NCBI GenBank assembly: GCA_037447655.1
Contig: JBBHKE010003363.1
Coordinates: 108,595 to 172,594 of the forward strand
From: Zygnema cylindricum
Taxonomy: Eukaryota > Streptophyta > Zygnematophyceae > Zygnematales > Zygnemataceae
Length of the DNA stretch: 64,000 nt
Reading direction: 5' to 3'
The notes below the pieces were generated by a model. The model ran no database searches, was not told the DNA's origin, and saw nothing but the letters and a program-made list of their open reading frames with translations. The position numbers and the translations under genes were made by a program. Positions 1 to 10,800 of this stretch are shown here, piece after piece (position 1 is the stretch's first letter; every line of letters begins with the position of its first letter).

Positions 1-312
1 AAAGTAATATTGTGTTGATCACAGAAAAAAAGGTTCCGATTTATAGATAATGAGCTTTTTCAGGTCAACCTTTTAACAATATCGGGCACTTTTAGGTCTT
101 GATTTAAAAAAAAAGATATTTATCGTGTTTCAAAATAATAATTGATATCAAAAGTGATGTCAATTACATAAAGTTCACGTGAATTGCGGATGTACATTTT
201 AACAAAAAAATAAAAAAAGCACAAAATGTGATATGCCAAGTACAGAAAAGCATACAAAAGAAACATAATGTACAAAGAATAAAAAAACATACAAAAACAA
301 AAATAACTAAAC

Positions 313-426
<114 letters not shown>

Positions 427-1695
427 AGAACATAGATGGAGCAAATTGTTCAAAACGTAGAAAAGGTACAAATGGACACAAAATACAAATAATAAGAAAT
501 GCTCAAAATGTTCTTCCGCATAGATGGAATAAAAATATTGTCTTTTGATAACGTTTCTTACGAATGTGAATTGTTTTCTCACATTTAGGGTGGTTTTGCC
601 CGTTGTACTATGCATTACAATTGCTTCTGTACAATAGAGGCAGACTGAGAGGGAGAGGGAGAGAGAGAGGGAGAGGGAGAGAGAGAGGGAGAGGAGGGAG
701 AGGGAGAGAAAGAGGGACCAGCAGCACGTGTTTTTGTACCGGAATCGCAGTTATTGTTAACAACAGCAATTCCTACCAGTTTTTCTCCCCTTGGATACTA
801 AGTTTTTTAATTGATTCTTTCTTAACACTAATTCCTATTGCGGTTCACAATCGTCCACGTCCTTTGGACTGGAAATATTATTAATAGCACTAAAACAGTC
901 CTCATCCCAATTCTTTCTTAGCAGTATGTACAACTACCCAAAAAACTACACGAAAAAAGAAAGTTCGATAATGTCGTAAACCTGTGGTATGAGGCATTGT
1001 TTTTCTATCCACTCTAATTCTGTCATACCCGTAGTCCATCCTAAGTGACAAAATACACTCCTTTTTTATATTAGTGTTAATAAAGCCAATTTCGGTCGCA
1101 ACTTCTTTTGGCCAAAAATACTCTAAATAGTGTTGATAACTCTATTTAAAGGAGTGGCCTAAAATTGGCTACATCAATCTACCTTACGTGAATATTTTCT
1201 GTACTAATTATACTTTAATACTAATTATTCCTCTAGATTAATAGCGATGGGCTGTGTAGCACACCTTGAATCACTATTAGTGTTAACTCATAAAACTGTA
1301 CGATTCACCCTCGATATGAAGGTAATATTCTTTCGTCTTATTTTCCTTTCAAATTCATAAGGGAATTTTAAGAGATAAGCATTTTGATTGGACCGTCAAA
1401 ATGCAACAAAGATATAATGTTTCCTATCGGTGCCATTTTAGGGAGGAGGAGAGATTTTTGACGAAAAATGCAAATAGTCACTCAACTAAATAGTGCCCAT
1501 TGTTACTCTAATTGGAGTGTGTGTTATTTTGACCCAAAAACATAAACTAGAGTTGATAACACTGTTTGGTTCCGTTGTCCATAATAAGGAAGGTGGCAAG
1601 ACATAGTTTAGTGTAGTCGGTTCCAATATAGTGTCAACACTAATAATTGACTAACTTTAACGAGGATGGGCGTTGTAATGTACAATGTATCATTA

Positions 1696-1877
1696 TTAAT
1701 GTGGATGCTTTTTTCGCCCCTTAACAACATCTTTTCCGGATGTCCTGTTTCCGATTGGAGACCACCAACTAGAAGGTGGAAATCTTGCCTTTCAATTGCA
1801 ACCGTCGTATTAAAAATCCAGCGAGTGTGCCCAGAGAAAGATTGTTATAAGGGGCAAGAAAACTATCAACACTAATA
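1696..1877. mobile_element. Short TIR element (MITE), about 180 bp
   Basis: The ends are inverted copies of a motif like TAGTGTTGATGGTTTTTTGC, continuing with CCCTTA and a CTTTTC-type block. A second copy lies at 34,219-34,405 and shares the interior. No coding capacity. Confidence 0.7.
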
Positions 1878-1924
1878 GCAATACACGGTGTGGTATTCAA
1901 TTATTATATAATTGAATAATAAAA

Positions 1925-2125
1925 AAAGTAGAGTTTATCAAATATTGGACTAGTGTGCCCGGAGAAAAGATATTGTAAGGGGTGAAAAAACCATCCACAC
2001 TAATAACGGTACACAGTGTACCGACTTTAGTTCGCACCACAGTTTCAAAGTGCAAAATACTAAGTGCATACTATACGCATATTGTATTTTTTCTAATAAA
2101 ATACGCACAAAACACATAAAGTAAA
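1925..2125 (-). repeat. Dispersed repeat, inverted partner of 6,305-6,475
   Basis: The block containing ggactagtgtgcccggag, then a run ending in ccatccacactaat and a segment related to gcatactatacgcatattgt, recurs reverse-complemented at 6,305-6,475. Both lie in or beside introns of the THUMP gene. The ends relate to the short MITE family. Confidence 0.7.
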
Positions 2126-2197
2126 GGATGTTAAAATATAGAAAGAGATAAAAGTTATAGATAAAAAAACTAAATAAGACACTAAACTAACAATTAC

Positions 2198-2324
2198 CTT
2201 TTTCGTAACATTTGAGTTGAAATTTGCGGCTTTTACGGCACTTTCATCATTGTCTCCGCCCCAAACAAAAACTTTCTCCTTCAAAAAATCTTTTATCTCT
2301 AAAGGAATTGTACCACTTCCACAC
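2198..2324 (-). CDS. THUMP methyltransferase exon 9
   Basis: It starts after tgcag, completing Met, and encodes CGSGTIPLE (SAM-binding loop), then WGGDNDESAV and ends NVTKK at donor GTAATT, phase 0. No following exon was recognised between here and base 1. Confidence 0.85.
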
Positions 2325-5300
2325 CTGCAAAACAACCAGAAAAAAATAAGCAAAAAAGGGGGAAATTGTAACTATGACTAGAATTGTTACTTGGAAAAAA
2401 AAAAAAATGAATTGAAGATATAAAGAAGCAAAGAAACATCATGGAAAAGAGAGGGATCAAGGAGGGGCAGGAGAGAGAGAGAGACCCGGAGGGAGCAAGG
2501 AGGGCCGAGAGAGAGAGAGAGAGAGACTCGGAGGGATCAAGGAGGGGCGAGAGAGAGAGAGACCCGGAGGGATCAAGGAGGGCCGAGAGAGGGAGGGAGA
2601 CCCGTAGGGAGCAAGCAGGGGTGAGAGAGACAGACCCGGCGGGATCACGGAGGGGAGAGAGAGAGAGAGACCAGGAGGGAACAAGGAGGGGCGACAGAGA
2701 GAGACCCGGAGGGATCAAGGAGGGGCGAGAGAGATAAAGAGAGACCCGGATGGAGCAAGGAGGGCCGAGAGAGAGAAAGAGAGAGAGAGACTCGGCAGGA
2801 GCAGCGAGGAGGGGAGGGAGAGAGAGAGAGACTGACATAGGGTCAAGAACGAGATGGCCTGGTTGAATGTCGGCGAGTTGAAGGAGAGCATACGCTGTAC
2901 TGCCCACCAATCATATGGGAGGGAGGGAGGGAGGGGGAGGGAGGGAGGGAGGGAGGGAGGGAGGGAGGGAGGGAGGGAGGGAGGGAGGGAGGGAGGGAGG
3001 GAGGGAGGGAGGGAGGGAGGGAGGGAGGGAGGGAGGGTGGGAGGAGGGAGGGAGGGAGAGGGAGGGAGGGAGGGAGGGAGGGAGGGAGGGAGGGAGGGGA
3101 GGGAGGGAGGGAGGGAGGGAGGGAGAGAGGGAGGGAGAGGGAGGGAGGGGGGGGAGGGAGGGAGGGGGGGTAGGGAGGGAGGGAGGGAGGGAGGGAGAGA
3201 GGGAGGGAGGGAGGGAGGGAGGGAGGGAGGGAGGGAGGGAGGGAGGGAGGGAGGGAGGGAGGGAGGGAGGGAGGGAGGGAGGGAGGGAGGGAGGGAGGGA
3301 GGGAGGGAGGGAGGGAGGGAGGGAGGGAGGGAGGGAGGGAGGGAGGGAGGGAGGGAGGGAGGGAGGGAGGGAGGGAGGGAGGGAGGGAGGGAGGGAGGGA
3401 GGGAGGGAGGGGAGGATTTGGTTTTAATTGGCAAAAAGTAGATGCCCTCCCATCTCCCTTCCCCCCTCCCCCTCAAAAAGGGAGGGAAAGTATACTTTTA
3501 CTTCAACACTCGTATCTTCTTTTGTCAAGGCCGTGAAAAACAATAACCGGTCAAAAAACTCTAAAGAATATGCAAAACTTTCATTATGAAAACCACTCAA
3601 AACAAGACGAAAAAACATAAAAAAAAAGCAAAAAATAAACAAGAAAACCATAAAAAAGTAGAAAAAAAAAATAGCAAAAGTACTGGTGAAGGGAGCCCCA
3701 GCAGTCACCTGGGTTTGAGAGCAGTCCTCACGAGAGCCACACGGTACGCTCGCCGAGAGTACAGCTGTCGCAGAAAAAGACAAAAAGAAAAAAAGGAAAA
3801 AAGATAAAAAAAAAAAAAACAAAAAAAACACAAAGAGAGGAAGAAAGAAAGTCATAAGACAGTGGTGGAGACCGACCTCCTGTTCATCCACACCACAATA
3901 GAATATAGCACCCATAAAAAGACAAAATAAATAAAAGACAAAATAAACAAAAGACAAAACAAACGAAGGACAAAACAAACATAAAGACAGGACAAACGTA
4001 AATTTAACAAACTACAAACAAAAAAAAAAGATAAATAAAAAATAACAATAATAAAAGGAAAAAAAATCAAGCTCATTTAAACAAAAAACAAAACGGCTCC
4101 AAAATAAACAAAGTAGCTAATAAAAAACTGAAAGCACTTTTATCGGATGAGTACAAACGTATCCAAAAAGAAAATTTTAAAACAAAAGAGTCTGAAAGAA
4201 AAAAGAAAAAAAGTCATTCCTTTGAAGGACTTGAAAAAAAAAGTTATATCGAGAATAGTACATTGTCACAGGAAATAGTGTGGATGAACTAATGGTTGCT
4301 CGGATGGGAAGATGGTATGATCCATAAGGTAAACAATAATCTTCCTTTCCCCTCCCTCCCCCCCTCTGGACCCCTCTCTCCCGCTCTCCCGCCCTCTTGT
4401 CGACAGTTTAAAAGGTTTGTAATTACTGTGGTCCACTTTAATTTATGTGCATTCGCTGGCCTTTTTGCTCACTCCTTTTCCCACTCCTTCCTCTCTCCCG
4501 GTTCCCCCTTGGCGCTCTTTTCTCTGTCTCCCCTCCCTCACCTGTGTCCTCCCCCTCACCTTTTTCTCGCTCTGTGTCTCTCTCTCTCCCTCCCTCGGTT
4601 TTGTATCTCCCTCTCTCTCACACTCCCTCTCCCTCTCGCTCCCCCCTCCCAATTTTTCCTCCCCTCTGGCTTTTTCATTTCCTCTTCCCCCCATCCCTCC
4701 CTCCCTCATCCTCCCCTCCTTCCCCCGATAGCCACTCCCACCCTCTCCCTCCCTCTCTCATCCTCTCCTCCTCCCTCCCCCTCCCTCCCTCTCCCTCCCC
4801 CTCCCTCTCTCTCCCCCTCCTCCCTCCCCCTCCGTCCCCCTCCCTCTTTCTCCCCCTCCTCCCTTCCCCCCTCTCTCTCTCCCCCCTCCCTCACCTGTCT
4901 GTCTGCATGGTGAGCCTTTGCCTGGACCACACTTCCGTTTTCCTTCCACCCTCCGCTGAGTTTTGCCTTCTTCCCTCCTCCTCCTCCTACCCCTCCAGCC
5001 TCTCGCGCTCCCTCCTTTTCCTTTAAAACTTCCAAAGAATTAGATCCTCTCTCTCCTTCTCCTTCCATGTCTCCTCTCCCCCCTCCTCCTAAATCTCCTC
5101 TCTCTCCTTCCACGTCTCCTCTCTCTCCTCCATTAGTGATGCGACTCTTTGTCACGTCCCCCAAATCAGAAACGCTATATTTGGTTTGTCTGTATCCCAA
5201 AAGCCAAAAGGTATCCCGTAACTTTTCCCCAAAAGTCTTTTCAGAAAAAGGTACTTTCTGATTTTTATTTTTTTAGTGTGAATAAAATACTCCAATAAAA

Positions 5301-6917
5301 AGAAATTTGGTTGAATCCATCCTATTTACGATTGATGAAAGTAAAAATTTGAACACGAATATACGGTATTCATTATTTACATACCGTACATTTAGCTCTA
5401 ATATATATATATATATATATATACATATATATACATATACACACGAATACATATTGCAGATAAATTGCAAGCGCATTACAAAATCAAAAGTAAAAAAATA
5501 CCAAAAAGAAAAGAAAAAAACAAAAAAAAAAAAATGGGTGAACCATTGAGCAGCAAAATGAGACGGTTTGCGAATAAGAAAAGTGGTCCTCCAGGGCTAC
5601 TTTCCCCTGCTTATCCCTCCTTCCCTCTCCCTCTCCTTCCCTTCCCTCCCGGGCACTGACCGGTAAATAAGGGGGATGGCCATCACAATCTCCTTGTCTC
5701 GAATCCAGGCCTGCACCTCCACTGACCCCTTCTTGCCCTTTATATCCCCTTTATATCCCCTTTATATACCGTTATAACCCCTTTATATACCGTTATAACC
5801 CCTTTATACTCCCTTATATACCTTTGTAACCCGTATATACCCCCTTTTATGACCCCTTTGTTCCCTTTTCTTTATTTGGTTTTATCTCCATAATCTTAAT
5901 TACGACTTTCGACGGCCTTTTTACTCCGAGAAGTATTTTAAAGCCTCCCTCTTCTCTCTTCCCTTCTACCCTCTCTCTACTCCCTCTCCTCTCTTTCTCT
6001 CTTCTCTTTCTCTGTTGCTGCTTTATATTATGCATCTGATTTTATGGAGAGGGAGAGAGAGAGGGATAGGGAGAAAGGGAGAGGGAGAGGGAGAAGGAGA
6101 GGGAGAGAGTGAGAGAGAGGGCCACCATGGGACTTTTCCCCTCATCCTTTCGAGACTTTCCATAATTATTTTTGAAAACACCTTCCAATTCTAAAGTGCA
6201 ATACTAGTGTGGATGTTCTAAAAAAGGTAATGATTATTATGTTGTTTAGTTTCTTCCTCTATGTTTCTTTATCTCTTTTTTTTTATTTTAACAACCTTCA
6301 CTTTGTATGTTTTGTGCATATTTTGTTAAAAAATATACAATATGCGTATAGTATGCACGAAATAATAACGTAGAATACTACAAGTAACGCAATCAGTGTT
6401 GATGGTTTTTTTGCCCCTTGCAACATCTTTTCTCGGGGCACACTAGTTCAATATTTGATAAACTCCACTTGTAAAAATTGTAACATCATTTTTTAGGAAA
6501 GTTATTACAGGATCCAAAAAAAACATACGATTTTTACCAAACCATTCAAAAATCTAATAAACCTTTATAAAAACCCTAGAAAACTCACAATTAAAGCAGC
6601 GCATATTTGCCGGCCATCCAAAGCAATGGTGGATTCCATCTCCTAGGGCAGCTGCCAGGTTGCATACCATGAGAGAGAGAGGAGAGAGAGAGAGGGAGAG
6701 AGAGGAGAGAGAGAGGTGAGAGAGAGGAGAGAGGGAGAGGAGAGAGAGAGGAGAGAGGAGAGGAGAGAGGGAGAGGAGAGAGAGAGAGTAGAGAGAGGAG
6801 AGAGAGGAGAGAGAGAGAGGGAAAGAGGGGGGAAAGAGAGAGGAGAGAGAGGAGAGGGAGAGGGAGAGAGAGGAGAGAGAGAAAGAGTGCGAGAGAGAGA
6901 AAGAGAAAGAGAGAGAA

Positions 6918-6969
<52 letters not shown>

Positions 6970-7801
6970 GAAGAGAGAAAGAGAGTGACAGAGAGAGAGA
7001 GAGTTTTAGACTTTTTTCTCAAAATTTCACACAATTTAAGGTTTCACTTTAAAATCTTCACAGACTTTCCCCCATTCAATATTCGAATATTCAATTCTCG
7101 TGTTTGGCAAACCCGAGACATATTCATCAAAAAAATTACTCCTAAAAAAAATATTTTTCCGTGAAAATTTGAACTCAAAAAATTTACATCCGCAAAATCC
7201 GGGGGCAACCAAAAAAAAAAATATCCGCGAACTTCGTAAACATCGGAAAACATAACCGCAAATTCCCAAAAACATCATTTTTCAGCAAATTCCTTCAACG
7301 TTTAGCTTCAACTGAGAAAAAATTAGTGATTTTCTCTAGAAATGTCGACGATTATTCAACATTCATTCCGAATATTCGAATACTATTCAACTATTCGAAA
7401 TATTTATTGAATATTCAGTGAATGTGGTGACTGAGGATTTTTTTTGAATTTTCTCATGAAAACCTTCATCAATTCTAAAGTTTTTCTTAAAACCTTCATG
7501 AGAACATCATGAATCTCAAGGATTTTTTTTCTCAAAATCTTTCATTGAACTTTTAAAGTCATTCATACTTCTCTTTTTTGTTCACGAATCTTTCATGAAT
7601 CTTAGTGTTTGTTTTATTATACTTTTTTATTGAGTTCCCTAGAAAGATTAGCATTTTCTTGAAATATAAATCCTTATCAATAATTTCCTTCATGATTCCA
7701 TAAATTCTTAGAATTTCTTCTTAGTTTTCACATATTATTTAATCTTACCTTTCCATACATTGTTCTTAAGGTTTCCCTAGCTTGCTTTCTATCGGGGGGG
7801 G

Positions 7802-7836
<35 letters not shown>

Positions 7837-10800
7837 ACAAGAAAGGAGGAGAAAACAGAGGAAAAAGACAATGGAGAACATAAAGGTCTTCAACAAAGAA
7901 AAAAGGGAAGGGTTTATCCTTTGCCCTCTCTTTCCTCTCCCACTCTCTCCCACTCCCTTTCCCTTCTCCCTCTCCCTCTCCCTCTCCCGCTCTTCCCTTT
8001 TCCCTCTCCCTCTCCCTCCCCCCTCCCCCCCCTTCCGTTCTCCCTCTCCCTCTCCCTCTCTTCCTCTCTCTCTCCTCCCTCCCTCCTCCCCTCTCCCTCC
8101 CCTCTCCCTCTCCCATACCTCTGCTGCCTCTGGTGATGAGAATCCGTGGCGCTTCATAGTCACACAGACACGCTCACATGTCACACGAAAACATACCCCC
8201 TCCTCTCTCTCTCCTCCTCTTCCTGCCTTCTTGCCCTCCTCTCCCTCTCCATTCCCCTCCCCCTTCTCGTCCAATGCCTTCACAGATGAATTCTCCGCAT
8301 CCCTCCTTTCCTGTCCCTTTTCCCTTCTTCTCCCCTCGTTTCTGTCCCTCTCCTTCTCCCTCACCTTTTCCCGCTCCTCTTCCTCTCCCTCGCCCTCTCT
8401 CTCTCCCTCTCTCCCCCCCTCCCCCTCCCCCTCCCTCTCTCCCTCCCTCTCTCGCTCTCCTTTCCGATCTGGTTTTTCCAGAGAAGGGTTCAGTGCCTCC
8501 TCTCTCTCTCTCTCTCCCTCACTCTCTCCCTCTCTCTCAGAATCTTCCGGAAGCCTTTGCCACGACCGATACAGTTTCAGAGCGTCTGACCACTCCATCT
8601 ACAGGAGGACACCATAAATAGTGTGGGTCTAACAGAAGAGTGTGGATATAGGTATTTAAGTATTCGTGGGAAAATTAACAAACAGTATGGATCAAAATAA
8701 AGAGGGTGGGGATAACAATAAGTGTGGATCCAACAAAAAAACCTGTGGGAATATCAAAAAGTGGGAATCCCAACCAAATAGTATGAAAATATCAAATACG
8801 GTGGATCCAGCAAAGAGGAGTGTGAAAATAACAATTAATATGGATCGAAACAAAAGAGAGTTAAAATGACAAACAGAGTGAATCCCACCGAGTATGAAAA
8901 ATATCGTCCAAACAATAGTGTCACAATAACAAAGTGTGGAATCAACAACGAATTGTGAAAGTAACAAGTATCGTGAAAATCACGAAGTGTGGATCCCAAC
9001 AAAAGAATGTGGATAAACAACTAGCGTGGACCCAAACAAAGGGTGAAAATAACAATTAGTGTAAATACCAGCTAATTAGTGTGAAAATGTAAACGGTGTG
9101 GCTCCAACAAAAGAGTGTAAAACAAAATATAGTGTGAATTCAACAAAAGAGTGTGAAAATAACAAACAGTATTAATCCGCATATAAAGAGTGTGAAAATG
9201 TCAGTATGGCATGGATGCCAGCAAAACAGTGTAAAAGTGATAAAAAGTGTGAAAACGACACAAGAGTGTAAAATAACATTTAGTTTAGAAGAATGTGTTG
9301 ATGGCTATTAGTGTGGATCCAACAAGAAAGTATAGAGTGACTCAACCTGTTGTTTGTAGCTGTGGACGATATTGACAAATTTCTCGATATTCAATAAGAG
9401 CTCTTAATATTCAATATGCGATTTCATACATTATTTCGGTGATAATTGAGATTAATAAATAAATCTCATTGACAAGTACGAAAAGTGTAGAAATAAGGCA
9501 GGGAACACTCACGGCAATGAAAAAAAGGTTTTGACCTTGCACCTATAACATAGAATTTTAGTGAACTGTGGAAAATGTAAATCGAGGGAAATTTTTCAAA
9601 TATATATAGAAGTTTCATTTACACCTTGATACGTGATATTTACTTGGTTTCCTACTGAGTGTAATACTCGATACTCGATTCACTCGATTCCCGGTCAAAG
9701 GAAAAAAGAGAGAAAAGGAGAACAGGTCTACAGAAAATCTTAATCGCCCATTTTTTTATGAACGGTGCAAATATTGTAAATTCCTATGTTTGGTGTCGTA
9801 CACATCATCGAAATTCAGGTACAGTAATTACTGTACAATGTTTTTACTGTACTTTGTACTTTATGATACTGTACCGTGTAACAGTCAAATAGAACTCAAT
9901 ACACACATTATTGCATTTTTGTATTTTACTTTTTCCGTCCACAGAATCAGCTTTATCAAAATTAAAAATTCCATGGAAAATTTAATCAAGATATAAAGTA
10001 CATTTTTATCCAAAGAAAATATGAAAAATAACGTGTAGATTATCTTCATGCCAACCCCAACCACAAGGTTTCATCATAATTTTCCCCCTCACATAAATTA
10101 GTGGTTTGTACGAACTTTATCATTCAAATTAAATTTCAAAATATACTAGTTATGTAAAAGTGTGTGGATAAAAGAAAGACATAAAATAAAGACATACATA
10201 AAAAAAAAAAAAGTTTTGAAGGTTTACCTGATAAGGTAGGCTCTTAAAATATGTTATTGCCGTTTCTTTGTCATGTGGGACGTCCTGTAACCCAATTGTA
10301 TACCATTATAAACTAATTTCACTTAAGAGCCTTTAAATAGTACTGAATACTGATTGATATGCATTGACTTTTGGTTTGCTGTCTTTAACTTGCTATATAA
10401 AAAAAAGGGGAAAATAGGAAAATGAAAAGGAAGGTAAAGGAAACAAAGATCAAATTATCGTTCAAGGGGTCGGGAAAAAGAGAACAGTCGAATTTCGTTC
10501 GATCAGAAGAGAGAGAGAGAGAGGAGGCGTCGTCATCAGGCTAATCGTCCACAGAACTGAACAATGTTGAAAAAAAGAGATACAAAAATTAGTGTGGCAC
10601 AGATGAAGTAAATCGAGACGTTTTTCTTTCCATATTTATATACCAATGCAGACTCAAAGTACACAAAGTACACTGCTTATCATTATTGACGTGGAAAAAT
10701 TATTAGTGTAGATGTAAAATGTATAATACTAATTTAGTGTACAGAATTGGACGACTGGTAGTACACTTCCACAAATAACACTATTTATTTGCTGATAACA

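Noticed and set aside
2715-3476. Long frames reading GREGG or SLPP repeats
   Set aside because: They are products of the (GGGA)n microsatellite, and real THUMP exons lie on either side.
3424-3700. Possible extra THUMP exon (FTALTKEDTSVEVKV)
   Set aside because: It reads plausibly, but exons 7 and 8 join in phase without it and no matching splice sites were needed.
4296-5200. Pro/Ser/Leu-rich and Gly/Glu-rich frames
   Set aside because: Low-complexity CT/GA sequence inside an intron.
7871-8621. Plus-strand Ser/Pro/Leu-rich frames opposite THUMP exon 4
   Set aside because: Shadows of the exon and of the CT tract.
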